DNA of 64,000 nucleotides from CBEULR01 sp965544035 (lineage in GTDB: Bacteria; Bacillota; Desulfotomaculia; Desulfotomaculales; Desulforudaceae), in assembly GCA_965544035.1 (NCBI GenBank), contig CBEULR010000003.1:62001-126000 (forward strand). Reading direction: 5' to 3'. The translations under genes and the position numbers were made by a program. The notes beneath the pieces are model-generated. The model was given only the letters and a program-made list of their open reading frames with translations. It had not been told where the DNA came from and made no database searches. How positions within the stretch are numbered: the first letter of the stretch is position 1; every line of letters starts with the position of its first letter. Positions 44,732 through 52,958 of this stretch are shown here, in pieces.

Positions 44732-44956
44732 TTATTCCTCGGCCAGTTCGCTGTTCTCCTGGTACTGCACAGTGCTCAGCGGGTGAACCTGCAGTCCTGC
44801 AATCACCTGGGCGGCATCATACACCGCCTGAATGTCGGCGTTTGGATTGATGTTGGACCAGCGGCGGTTGGTGTAAACCGGATTACCTTCATCGTCCACC
44901 CCTGTGTTCAGCCTGAGCACCAGCGTCCCCGGTAGGGGCAATGCCTGTACGGCCAT
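44732..44956 (-). CDS. DUF1659 protein
   Basis: 74 residues. LVLRLNTGVDDEGNPVYTNRRWSNINPNADIQAVYDAAQVIAGLQ is typical for DUF1659. ATG 44956 with CAGGAGGTGA upstream. Precedes DUF2922 by 64 bp. Function unknown; may form small surface or cell-wall-associated pilin-like subunits, which is conjecture. Confidence 0.85.
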   Translation of the reverse strand: MAVQALPLPGTLVLRLNTGVDDEGNPVYTNRRWSNINPNADIQAVYDAAQVIAGLQVHPLSTVQYQENSELAEE

Positions 44957-45323
44957 CTATTTCACCTCCTGTCGGTGGTGGAAGGGCCTTACTCGGCAGA
45001 GCCGAGCGGCCCCGAAAACCCTGCTCCCGTGCCTCAAACCCGATTACCCACCGGGCGCGGTAGACCGGTCGCTCTTCCGCAACCCGTGTCCGTCCCGGCC
45101 GGGCACCCCGGACCCGGACAGACTCCACATGCCGCAGAATCAACTCCCGTGTTCGGTCGGGGTCGGCGCCGGCGGCCCGGCAGATCAGGGCGAAGAGAAC
45201 TGAATCCAGGAACCGGCGTGCACTGCGGTATTCCCTGCGGTTCCGGGCACCCGAAAACCGGATCAGATCACGGCAGGACTGCCTGAGTACGGCCATCCCC
45301 AGCTCTTGGTATTCCTGCTGCAT
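44889..45323 (-). CDS. uncharacterised Arg-rich protein, first gene of the DUF1659 unit
   Basis: 144 residues with GAAGGAGAGGGG before ATG 45323. The first 60 residues are helical and Arg-rich (AVLRQSCRDLIRFSGARNRREYRSARRFLDSVLFALICRAAG). The last ~22 residues overlap DUF1659 in another frame, so the native end may be shorter. No family recognised. A good sigma-A type promoter lies 50 bp upstream. Confidence 0.65.
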   Translation of the reverse strand: MQQEYQELGMAVLRQSCRDLIRFSGARNRREYRSARRFLDSVLFALICRAAGADPDRTRELILRHVESVRVRGARPGRTRVAEERPVYRARWVIGFEAREQGFRGRSALPSKALPPPTGGEIDGRTGIAPTGDAGAQAEHRGGR

Positions 45324-45369
45324 TCCCCTCTCCTTCCCCCGATGGCAAAAGGACCGGCCTTCTGTTGGA

Positions 45370-45397
45370 AGTATACCGGACGATTCCGACCTGTCAA
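45370..45397 (-). promoter_or_regulatory. sigma-A type promoter of DUF1659-amidase unit
   Basis: Minus strand TTGACA (45397-45392), 16-bp spacer, TATACT (45375-45370), about 47 bp before the ATG at 45323. Confidence 0.75.
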
Positions 45398-45404
45398 AAA
45401 AACC

Positions 45405-45442
45405 GGAAGCCCGGAGAGACAGGTTAGCATCTCCAGGCTTCC
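45405..45442 (-). terminator. intrinsic terminator after MBL gene
   Basis: Arms GGAAGCC-GGAGA and TCTCC-GGCTTCC with a small bulge, minus-strand tail of seven T's; 75 bp past the MBL stop. Confidence 0.85.
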
Positions 45443-45517
45443 TCAGGCTAAACTGATCTGTAAATATCTAATTTATCCGCTATTATCGTATTTTACCCAC
45501 AGCAAGATAGGGGTTGT

Positions 45518-46369
45518 CTACGATTTTACCGTATAGCCATCCAAAAAACGGAACCTAAAGCCGGCACTTCCGAATGAAAACCGCCCGCCGAACTCACCGG
45601 CCAGGCGTGCCGCCGCAGGCAGTCCGGTGCAGTGCGAAGCGGCGAGCAGCTCTAGATCAAGCCCCTTCAAATAGGAGATGGTTTTGTTAAGCTGCTCGGC
45701 ATCCACCGGTGCCAGGTGTGTACCACCGATCAGCGCCCGCACCCGGCCGCAGCCGGTTACGGCCCGTGCGTGTTCAATAATATTCACCACGCCGGCGTGC
45801 GCACAGCCGGTGAGAATAACCAGGCCGTCCGGCGTGACCAGATAGAGGCTCAGGTCATCGCGCAGAGGGTCTGGTATGCGGTCACCGTTATGACGGACAA
45901 AGAGTTTCGGGTCTCCGCGTTCAAAGGTATTGGTTCTCGGCACGGTACCGCTCGCCCAGACATTGGGGAGGATTTGGCGCGCTTCCTCAACCCAGTGAAA
46001 CTCCGCACCGCTGCTCTCCAGTTCTTCCCGGTCAAAGGGCACGCCGGCAAATCGTTCGGGGTTATCGGCCACCCGGTGACGGCTGAACAAGTCCGGATGG
46101 GCATAGACCGGAACGGGACGGCCGATCGCCTTCAGCACCGCGCGCAGCCCACCGGTATGGTCGTAATGACCATGGCTGAGGACGATGGCGTCGGCCTCCC
46201 TCAGGGGCACATCCAGAACCGCGGCATTGCGCACCACTGCCCCGCTCTGCCCGGTATCATACAAGAACCGGTGTCCGGCAGTCTCAACCCACATGCTCAA
46301 TCCGTGTTCACCCGTCAGGTCGAGCGGCCTGCCCACTGTGTTTTCGATCAGAACGGTAATCTTAAACAT
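45518..46369 (-). CDS. MBL-fold hydrolase related to MJ0301-type dihydropterin enzymes
   Basis: 283 residues. LSHGHYDHTGGL near 63-74 is the metal motif; TGCAHAGVVNIIEHA near 188 and ALIGGTHLAPVD near 212 are typical of the subgroup annotated as 7,8-dihydropterin-6-methyl-RFA-P synthase, and ASHCTGLPA near 245 is its Cys-containing end loop. Substrate uncertain. Single gene with its own terminator. Confidence 0.85.
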   Translation of the reverse strand: MFKITVLIENTVGRPLDLTGEHGLSMWVETAGHRFLYDTGQSGAVVRNAAVLDVPLREADAIVLSHGHYDHTGGLRAVLKAIGRPVPVYAHPDLFSRHRVADNPERFAGVPFDREELESSGAEFHWVEEARQILPNVWASGTVPRTNTFERGDPKLFVRHNGDRIPDPLRDDLSLYLVTPDGLVILTGCAHAGVVNIIEHARAVTGCGRVRALIGGTHLAPVDAEQLNKTISYLKGLDLELLAASHCTGLPAAARLAGEFGGRFSFGSAGFRFRFLDGYTVKS

Positions 46370-46403
46370 TACGCCATTCCCCCCTGCCTAACAATTTCCT
46401 GTT

Positions 46404-48743
46404 CTAGCCATGGGCCTTATCGCCATTGTACCATGCACCGGGGGAGATGATACAAATGCTGGACGGCTTAAACCGCACTTTGAAGGTCGTTCCGGTGGAA
46501 CCGGTTTCCACCGCGATCGTCGCGTTGTGACGGGCCGCGATGCTGTAGCACACCGCCAGGCCGAGACCGGTTCCGTGATCCTTGGTCGTAAAGAAGGGGG
46601 TGCCCAGTTTCTCCAGGTGCTCCGGCGCGATGCCCGGTCCCTCGTCCTGTACCGAGAGCACGACCGTGTCACCCTCGGACGCCGTCCTGATGGTCAGGTT
46701 TTTGCCGGAGCTCATCGCCTCCAGTCCGTTGCGGCTTAGGTTGATGATCAGCTGCCGCATCTCGCCCTCATCCACCAGCAGCGGGGGGATATCCCCCAGT
46801 TCAGTCCAGACGTACTTGTCGTGCCTCGCGGCATCGGCCCGGAGCAGCGGGAGCAAGGATTCGATAACGGCATTCAAATCTCGTTCTTGCAGGTCGATCT
46901 TCTTGCCCTTGGCCAGCGAGAGATACTCGGTAATGATCGCGTTTCCCCGGTCCAGTTCCTCGATCATCAGCTCCAGATATCCCTTGTAATTCTGTAGATC
47001 CTCCTTTTCGGTGAACAACTGCAGGAAACCGCGCACACTGGCCATCGGGTTCCGGATCTCGTGAGCGATCCCGGCCGCCATCTCCCCGATCAGATCCAAC
47101 CGGTCCAGACAGGCCATCTGCTTTTCCATCTGCTTGCGCTCGGTCACATCGCGCATCGTTTCAATCGCCCCGACCAGATCCCCGTCGCTGTCAAAGAGGG
47201 GAGCAGCCGTCACCCACAGGAAGGCCCCCTTTCCGTTAAAGACACAGGGCTTGTAAACCTCGGCAAAGAACTTGTTTTCCTTGCGCTCAACCTGGTCGTA
47301 GCGATCGGAAATGTTGTCGTTGATGCAGAAGATAATATCGAGCATGACCGGCCGGGGGAACCCGTACAACGGTACGGCATACGCATAATCGCCCTTACCG
47401 ATTATGTCTTCCTTGTTTACGCCGGTCAGCTCCTCCATTGCCCGGTTCCAGGCGATCACCTTCTGTTCCTTGTCCACGGCGAAAGTGGCATCGGGCAGGA
47501 ACTCGATGATATCCACCAACTGCTGGTGTGCAGCCCGCAGATCCTCTTCCTCCATCCGGCGTTCGGTGACGTCCTCGCCGATGCGGGCCAGCCCGGCGAT
47601 GTTACCCTGTAAATCACGGAAAAGACTATTGTTCCAGGAAATCAGGCGCGGTTCTCCGTCCCGGGTTACGATGAAGCTCTCCCTGTCGGCCGGTACAATG
47701 CCGCGGGCCACGTCCTGCAGAATCTTGGAAACAAAATCACGTCTTTCGGGGGCTACGAATGTATCCGCCCAGTTCAGACCCAGCACTTCTTCCCGCTTCC
47801 AGCCGGTGACCTGCAGGAAATAATCGTTGCAGAACGTGATCCGGCCCTCGGTATCCAGAATCACCGAGAGCAGCTTAACCGACTCCAGCATCTCCCGAAA
47901 GCGCCGTTCAGATTCCTGAAACAGCTCGTTGCTCTTCTGTAAGGCAAGGTACTGCTGGCCCAGCTTCACCCGCATCCGGTCGAAAGACCGGGCCAGATGC
48001 CCGATTTCATCCCGGGTCTTGATTTCTATTCTCGTGTCCAGATCGCCGTGGGCCAAACGGTTGGCGGCACCGACCAGATCGTTGATCGGCCGGATCAGGG
48101 AATTGGTCAGCAAGAAGATCACACCGACAATGGCCATCATGATAAAACTGAAGGCGGCGGACACCTCCCGGATGGAGTCGCTGACCAGGTTATCCACGAA
48201 CTGCTTATTGGCGCCCACGTACCACATGCCGACGATATTGCCTTCCTCATCGCGGATCGGCTTGTAGGCCGTCTGGTACTTGACGCCGACCACCTCGGCT
48301 TCCCCGAAGAACTCCCGGCCCTCAATCAGAACAACCTGGGCGACCTCGTCGGACACCTTGGTCCCCAGCGCCCTCTTTTGGTCCCGGATGACGTTGGTGG
48401 CCACGCGGGTATCGCCCTGAAAAATGGTGCAGGTGTCCCCGGTAAGCCGGCCGATTGTATCCACGATCTCCTGGTTGCCGTTCATCAAAACTTCGCCCTT
48501 GTACAGCAGCCCGTTTCGAACCGCCCACGGCCCGGGATAGCGGCTGTCCAGAAGGGTTTCGCCCAGAAGCAGGTCGCCCTTGACCTTCTCCAGAGCAGCC
48601 AGGTTGGCCTCCTGACGGATCTTGGTGGTCGTCCAGAACACTGTACACAGGAACCCCAAAAAGACCACCAAGCTCACCAGGATGATGAACCGCCAGTGGA
48701 TCGAACGGAAAAAGGGTACGCGATTATCCTGTTCGTTTTGCAT
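46404..48743 (-). CDS. membrane sensor histidine kinase, Cache-HAMP-PAS-PAS
   Basis: 779 residues from ATG 48743 (GGGGAG upstream). TM1 near 17-38, extracellular single-Cache domain to ~195, TM2 near 200-220, HAMP ~220-270 (RPINDLVGAANRLAHGDLDTRI), PAS1 ~280-400, PAS2 ~410-540, HisKA with phospho-His in AHEIRNP ~565, and HATPase (NLSRNGLEAM; GTGLGLAVC) to ~765. PAS2 has FCINDNISD, perhaps for small molecule recognition. No paired regulator is adjacent. It likely senses a small organic ligand outside the cell; partner unknown. Confidence 0.9.
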   Translation of the reverse strand: MQNEQDNRVPFFRSIHWRFIILVSLVVFLGFLCTVFWTTTKIRQEANLAALEKVKGDLLLGETLLDSRYPGPWAVRNGLLYKGEVLMNGNQEIVDTIGRLTGDTCTIFQGDTRVATNVIRDQKRALGTKVSDEVAQVVLIEGREFFGEAEVVGVKYQTAYKPIRDEEGNIVGMWYVGANKQFVDNLVSDSIREVSAAFSFIMMAIVGVIFLLTNSLIRPINDLVGAANRLAHGDLDTRIEIKTRDEIGHLARSFDRMRVKLGQQYLALQKSNELFQESERRFREMLESVKLLSVILDTEGRITFCNDYFLQVTGWKREEVLGLNWADTFVAPERRDFVSKILQDVARGIVPADRESFIVTRDGEPRLISWNNSLFRDLQGNIAGLARIGEDVTERRMEEEDLRAAHQQLVDIIEFLPDATFAVDKEQKVIAWNRAMEELTGVNKEDIIGKGDYAYAVPLYGFPRPVMLDIIFCINDNISDRYDQVERKENKFFAEVYKPCVFNGKGAFLWVTAAPLFDSDGDLVGAIETMRDVTERKQMEKQMACLDRLDLIGEMAAGIAHEIRNPMASVRGFLQLFTEKEDLQNYKGYLELMIEELDRGNAIITEYLSLAKGKKIDLQERDLNAVIESLLPLLRADAARHDKYVWTELGDIPPLLVDEGEMRQLIINLSRNGLEAMSSGKNLTIRTASEGDTVVLSVQDEGPGIAPEHLEKLGTPFFTTKDHGTGLGLAVCYSIAARHNATIAVETGSTGTTFKVRFKPSSICIISPGAWYNGDKAHG

Positions 48744-49032
48744 AGCATAACTCCCCAGGGAATTCGCCACACTCTCGACAAACTTCCCGCTACTATGAAG
48801 AACTTTGTCGCTGCATGTCGCTTTTCCTTCTTCCCGGGGAGCATTGATTCAGATTTTGCACCAGTAGCGTGAGGAAGGCGCAAGCGGCGGTTTGGGTGCG
48901 GTCGGGGGGGGTGAGCCCGGCCAGGGGGTCGTTCGTCCTGGCCCATCAGGGTCCGCACCAAGCCGGGCCGATCGAGGATGTCGTATGCACCGAATTGTTC
49001 ATTTAACAATGGGCTGGTTATGTCGCAGGAGT

Positions 49033-50901
49033 CTACGCGTTGACGCGGGGCAGGATAACGCGGAAGGTGGTGCCCTCGGCCGAGGAGTCGACCTCCAGGC
49101 GACCGCCGTGTTCGTGCACAATTTCCCTGGAAATGGCAAGCCCGAGGCCGGTTCCGGAATCCTTGGTCGTCACGAAAGGCACGAAGATTTCATCCAAGAG
49201 ATGGGGTGGAATACCGCAGCCCGTATCCTGCACAGCCAGCACGGCACGTTCCCCGTCCGCCGAGCAAGATACGGTCGCCCGCCCCCCGGCGGGGGTAGCT
49301 TCAAAAGCGTTGTTCACCAGGTTTAAGACCACCTGCCGCAGCAGTTGAGCGTCACCTCGGGTCATCAGCTTTTCATCGGTAAGCTTCCTGACCAACGTGA
49401 TTTGGCGGCTCAGGCTGTCGTTGTAAATCAGGTCCCAAATCCAGAAGACTATCTCGCGAAGGTCAAGCAGTTTATAGGACGGCTTGGCAGGCTTGGACAT
49501 CAGCAGGAAACGGTTTAGAATTTCCTGCATCCGCCCGATCTCCTGCAGGACGTAGGTCAAATGGGCCTTTATCTTTTCCGGATCCGTGCTTTCCACCGCC
49601 AGTTGTGCAAATCCTTTGATGGTGGTCAAAGGATTGCGTAGTTCGTGCGCCACACCGGCCGCGATCTGACCGAGGGACGAAAGGTTACGCACCCGCTGCA
49701 TTTCCAGTTCAGCCCTTTTCTGATCGGTGGTATCGCTGATCGTCAACACCGTCCACTGTCTTCCGTCTGGAGTATCCGACCAGGAACTCGAGTTCACCTG
49801 CAGGTAACGGTTATCCTTAACCAGTTCACAGCCGGTCGTCCCACATTCACGTTCCGGCAGAATATCGATGAGGTGCTTCCCCTCAAGGCTCTCCTTAAGA
49901 CCCAGGTACTCCCGGGCTGCCTCGTTATATACCCGCACTCGGTGATCGCTGTCAAGAAAAACCACTCCCAGGTTCCATTCGGCCAACAGACGGCGGAATA
50001 ACAAATCCAGCTCCCGCCGCTTCTGCCTGTCGGTCAGGTTTTGCACCACAATCACATCGGCCTCCCCGGACCGGGTGGTCACCGGGTGACGGCTCACCTG
50101 TACCGGGACGGGCCGGCCGTCGGCATCCTGCACCTCACCGGTGTTGAACGTCGTTTCTGGATTGGCAAACAGCTGCCGGATAGTGTCCAGGTTTTGCTCC
50201 GTCCGTTTCTTGTCAATGCCGATCAGCGTGCGCAGGTAACGGTTAACCGAAATGGTTTCCCCTTTCTTACTTAGGGTGAGCACACCGGCCGGAAGTGCGT
50301 CGAGCACCGTGCGCAGGAGGTGTGTGTTGTCTGCAAGCTCCCGGTTTGCCCGGCGGTTCACTTCGGTCGCTTCTCCCACCAGCCAGGCCACGAATACCAG
50401 CACGACACTGGTCACAAGGTTGTCGGTTACGCCCCAGTCGCTGACCTGTTCGCCGTAGTACAAGTCCATGCCCAGCAGAAAAGCGATGGCAATCGGTACG
50501 GCGGCCATTCCCCGCCGCCCCAGCATCAGGGCGGCAATGACTGCCGGGAAGAAAAACAGCGTATTCAGGAAGCTCATCTGATGTTGGGTGAACAGGAGGA
50601 TCACCATCACCGCAAACAGCGAAAACACGGGATAGGCCAGACCGGCCGGGGTACCGCCGGGGCCGAAACGGAGCAGGCGCAAGCTCAGGCTGTACGAGAC
50701 AAAAAAAACGACAATGACCGCGCCTCCTCCGATAAACCACATAACGGGATTCAGCCACACCTCGGGCTGATAAACCAGGGAGACGATCATAATCACGGCA
50801 AAGATCTTAACGATGGTGGAGGTCAGGACAGCCGTAGAAAAGAGTTCATTGTAATCAGGCTGCTCCTTCTCGTTACCGAGAGTGTTGTTTTCCTGGTTCA
50901 T
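49033..50901 (-). CDS. PAS histidine kinase translationally coupled to Agr receptor modules
   Basis: 622 residues from ATG 50901. About six membrane helices (~30-200), then two PAS units (~215-440; VLDALPAGVLTLSKKGETISVN), HisKA with AHELRNPLTTIKGF near 440-470, and HATPase (NLVNNAFEAT, GTGLGLAISREIVHEHGG) to the end. The ATG overlaps the stop of the upstream receptor-like gene in an ATGA arrangement, so both are made together. It is the only kinase in the Agr operon and is of NtrB-like class, not the HPK10 class of AgrC. No response regulator is adjacent. Confidence 0.88.
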   Translation of the reverse strand: MNQENNTLGNEKEQPDYNELFSTAVLTSTIVKIFAVIMIVSLVYQPEVWLNPVMWFIGGGAVIVVFFVSYSLSLRLLRFGPGGTPAGLAYPVFSLFAVMVILLFTQHQMSFLNTLFFFPAVIAALMLGRRGMAAVPIAIAFLLGMDLYYGEQVSDWGVTDNLVTSVVLVFVAWLVGEATEVNRRANRELADNTHLLRTVLDALPAGVLTLSKKGETISVNRYLRTLIGIDKKRTEQNLDTIRQLFANPETTFNTGEVQDADGRPVPVQVSRHPVTTRSGEADVIVVQNLTDRQKRRELDLLFRRLLAEWNLGVVFLDSDHRVRVYNEAAREYLGLKESLEGKHLIDILPERECGTTGCELVKDNRYLQVNSSSWSDTPDGRQWTVLTISDTTDQKRAELEMQRVRNLSSLGQIAAGVAHELRNPLTTIKGFAQLAVESTDPEKIKAHLTYVLQEIGRMQEILNRFLLMSKPAKPSYKLLDLREIVFWIWDLIYNDSLSRQITLVRKLTDEKLMTRGDAQLLRQVVLNLVNNAFEATPAGGRATVSCSADGERAVLAVQDTGCGIPPHLLDEIFVPFVTTKDSGTGLGLAISREIVHEHGGRLEVDSSAEGTTFRVILPRVNA

Positions 50902-51362
50902 GCAGACAGTATCTCCTTGAAGAATCCTACTCCTCGGCGCCGGTGAATCCACAGCGCCAGCACGGCCATAGCCAGGACATGCGGCAGACCGACTATCGTC
51001 CGCCAAGGCTGGACAGCGAACATTTCGAGCGGGAGGCCGCCGACAAGAAACAGCCACAGCGCTGCACTTTCAAAAACCGCCAGTAATCCCATCACAGCGC
51101 CCCAGGCGATCACCGCCGCCTTCAGCGGAATACTCTCCCACAAGCACAGCAAGACCGGCATCATCGCCAGACTGAACAAGGTATGCGCCGGAAAGGGGGC
51201 AAGATTACGAATGACGATTAACATGCCCAGATGAATGAGCGCAAGCACGACGATTCGCATCGGATCAACCTTCAGCCCCATCAATGCATAGGCCAGGAAT
51301 ACCAGAATCAAAGATTCGGGGACCCCCTGAAGAACCGCTGTAACGAAATTAAATCCGGGCAT
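50898..51362 (-). CDS. AgrC-like receptor membrane domain without kinase, copy 2
   Basis: 154 residues, five to six helices. VLQGVPESLILVFLAYALMGLKVDP, HLGMLIVIRNLAPFPAHTLFSL and VIAWGAVMGLLAVFE follow the N-terminal sensor of AgrC proteins (G.PE/S...L.YALLG.K; R..PFP.HT). It stops where AgrC would continue into its kinase. Paralogue of the gene at 51410. Its stop overlaps the histidine kinase start. Likely binds or relays the cyclic peptide. Confidence 0.7.
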   Translation of the reverse strand: MPGFNFVTAVLQGVPESLILVFLAYALMGLKVDPMRIVVLALIHLGMLIVIRNLAPFPAHTLFSLAMMPVLLCLWESIPLKAAVIAWGAVMGLLAVFESAALWLFLVGGLPLEMFAVQPWRTIVGLPHVLAMAVLALWIHRRRGVGFFKEILSA

Positions 51363-51409
51363 AACAACCCCCTAAGGCCTCGAAATCAAGCACAGCTTCT
51401 CTTAACAGA

Positions 51410-51898
51410 CTATCCGGGCAGGGCTTTGAAAGGCCGCATGCCGCCACGGCGGTGAATCCACCAGGCCAGCAGAGCCATCACAACAACATGCGGCAGCCCG
51501 ACCAATATCCACATCAGCTGATCGGTAACCAATTCCTCTGATGATAAATCAATCATAGATGTCGCAAGGATAGAAAATAAGGTTTCCGATGCAATCAGAA
51601 TGACTACACCAAAAGCCCAGGCAAAGATCACCCTGTGGAGTGCAATCTGTTCACGAAGGCTGATCACCACCGACATCACCATCAGTCCGACCAGGGTATG
51701 CGCCGGGAAAGGCGCACCCGTACTGCGGACAACCAACATCAGGCCTAGATGAAGCAGGCCGAACCCTGCAATCCCGGTCCACGGTGCTTTTACCCCCAGC
51801 AGGGCATAAATCAGGAACACAAAAACCAAAGACTCCGGTATACCTTGTACGATCACTGCGGTGATATCAAAGGGCACATTCAATACCTCCGTCACCAT
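51410..51898 (-). CDS. AgrC-like receptor membrane domain without kinase, copy 1
   Basis: 162 residues from ATG 51898 (the longer frame starts inside a GC-rich hairpin). AVIVQGIPESLVFVFLIYALLGVKAPW, HLGLMLVVRSTGAPFPAHTLVGL and LVGLPHVVVMALLAWWIHRRGG align with the copy at 50898. Again, no kinase region is present. Lies between agrD and copy 2. Confidence 0.7.
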   Translation of the reverse strand: MVTEVLNVPFDITAVIVQGIPESLVFVFLIYALLGVKAPWTGIAGFGLLHLGLMLVVRSTGAPFPAHTLVGLMVMSVVISLREQIALHRVIFAWAFGVVILIASETLFSILATSMIDLSSEELVTDQLMWILVGLPHVVVMALLAWWIHRRGGMRPFKALPG

Positions 51899-51949
51899 TT
51901 TGTTGTTGGGGAGGCCGAGGCGCCTCCCCAACAGCGGCGTCTATTGCGA

Positions 51950-52078
51950 TTAATGCTTCTTCTTCGGCGGCTGGGGCTGATAGTGCAGCCAGGTGCAGGC
52001 CGAAGCCGAGCCGACCATAGCAACAAGCGACAGTACGGTAGTTAATGCTAAGAGTAGAGTGATTTTTAGACGTTTCAT
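51950..52078 (-). CDS. agrD: AgrD-type cyclic (thio)lactone autoinducer prepeptide
   Basis: 42 residues, ATG 52078 with GGAGGTGAAA upstream. A basic start and hydrophobic leader (KITLLLALTTVLSLVA) are followed by ASACTWLHYQPQPPKKKH, the pattern of the cyclic lactone autoinducer family: Cys forms the thiolactone, then hydrophobic residues and a Pro/charged tail that AgrB removes. The basic KKKH end replaces the usual acidic tail. It lies 23 bp after agrB. Confidence 0.85.
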   Translation of the reverse strand: MKRLKITLLLALTTVLSLVAMVGSASACTWLHYQPQPPKKKH

Positions 52079-52101
52079 GCCTTTTCACCTCCTCCCTTCC
52101 G

Positions 52102-52746
52102 TTACCGGTTTGGAGCACGCCGGAAAGCAGCACAACGGCCCAGTAATTGATCAAGCAAATCCATTAACCGGTGAACGGGCCGGGTCAACACGGCCGCGCT
52201 CCAGGCCAACCCAAAAGCTCCACTCATTATCAGCGACGGCGCGGACGCCGGAAACAGGTATGGCGCCGGCAACAACACGCCGGTTACAACCATCACGGCA
52301 ATGACGCTGTTTCTTCTTAAGGTTCTGCGGCGTTTGGGATCTTCGATGGGGTTAACCGGATTGTCTACGGGGGCGAGACCGGCCACAAGCAAGAGACTGG
52401 TGAAGGCTGTGACAAGCAGGATATAGGGTTCTAATCCGGGAAGGTACGCGGGAAGTTCGGCCGCCGCCTTGCCCAGAGCGGGAAAAACCAGCATCGTGGA
52501 GATTGCACAGCGCCATGGTGTTGAACAGTGCGCTCCCCCGGCAAAGGTGCGAACGCCTGCATAGGCGGCGAGAACAGCCAGGGTTTCAGGAAGACAACCG
52601 AGCAGATATGCGGTCGCCACCACCACAGCGGCCCCCAGCACGGTTGAAAAAACAATTTCCGTGCCGAACCGCACATAATCGGCCCTTTCCTCGTCCAAAG
52701 ACAGCTCTTTGGCCAGATACCTCGAGAGCTTATCCGCGCTTCTCAT
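52102..52746 (-). CDS. agrB: AgrB peptidase/exporter for autoinducer
   Basis: 214 residues with five or six helices. The active His and Cys of AgrB are in RTFAGGAHCSTPWRC (HxxxxxxC) near 75-90. AgrB cuts and cyclises AgrD. ATG 52746 chosen with GGAAGTGA upstream. First gene of the Agr unit: agrB-agrD-two receptor modules-histidine kinase. Confidence 0.92.
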   Translation of the reverse strand: MRSADKLSRYLAKELSLDEERADYVRFGTEIVFSTVLGAAVVVATAYLLGCLPETLAVLAAYAGVRTFAGGAHCSTPWRCAISTMLVFPALGKAAAELPAYLPGLEPYILLVTAFTSLLLVAGLAPVDNPVNPIEDPKRRRTLRRNSVIAVMVVTGVLLPAPYLFPASAPSLIMSGAFGLAWSAAVLTRPVHRLMDLLDQLLGRCAAFRRAPNR

Positions 52747-52926
52747 CGGATCACTTCCAGATACTTCTACAGATGTGACCATGAAATTACTTCTATCCCT
52801 GATTCCAGAAGTCCTTGTAGAATACTGAGAAAGAATGTCTTAATCTCAAGAATCCAAAGTTAAAGTCAGGGGGTCAGGCACCTAAGTCAAAACCGGTGGG
52901 CGACGGATGGTGTCCGTTCCAAAAAA

Positions 52927-52948
52927 AAGCGGGGGCTCTCCCCCGCTT
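52927..52948 (-). terminator. intrinsic terminator after hcp
   Basis: 9-bp stem AAGCGGGGG / CCCCCGCTT with loop of 4 and a run of T's on the minus strand, just past the hcp stop. Confidence 0.9.
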
Positions 52949-52958
52949 GATCCGGTCA

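Noticed and set aside
48674..49009. 111-residue minus-strand frame between two kinases
   Set aside because: It overlaps the start of the Cache kinase and becomes Pro/Arg rich; only its first ten residues look natural.
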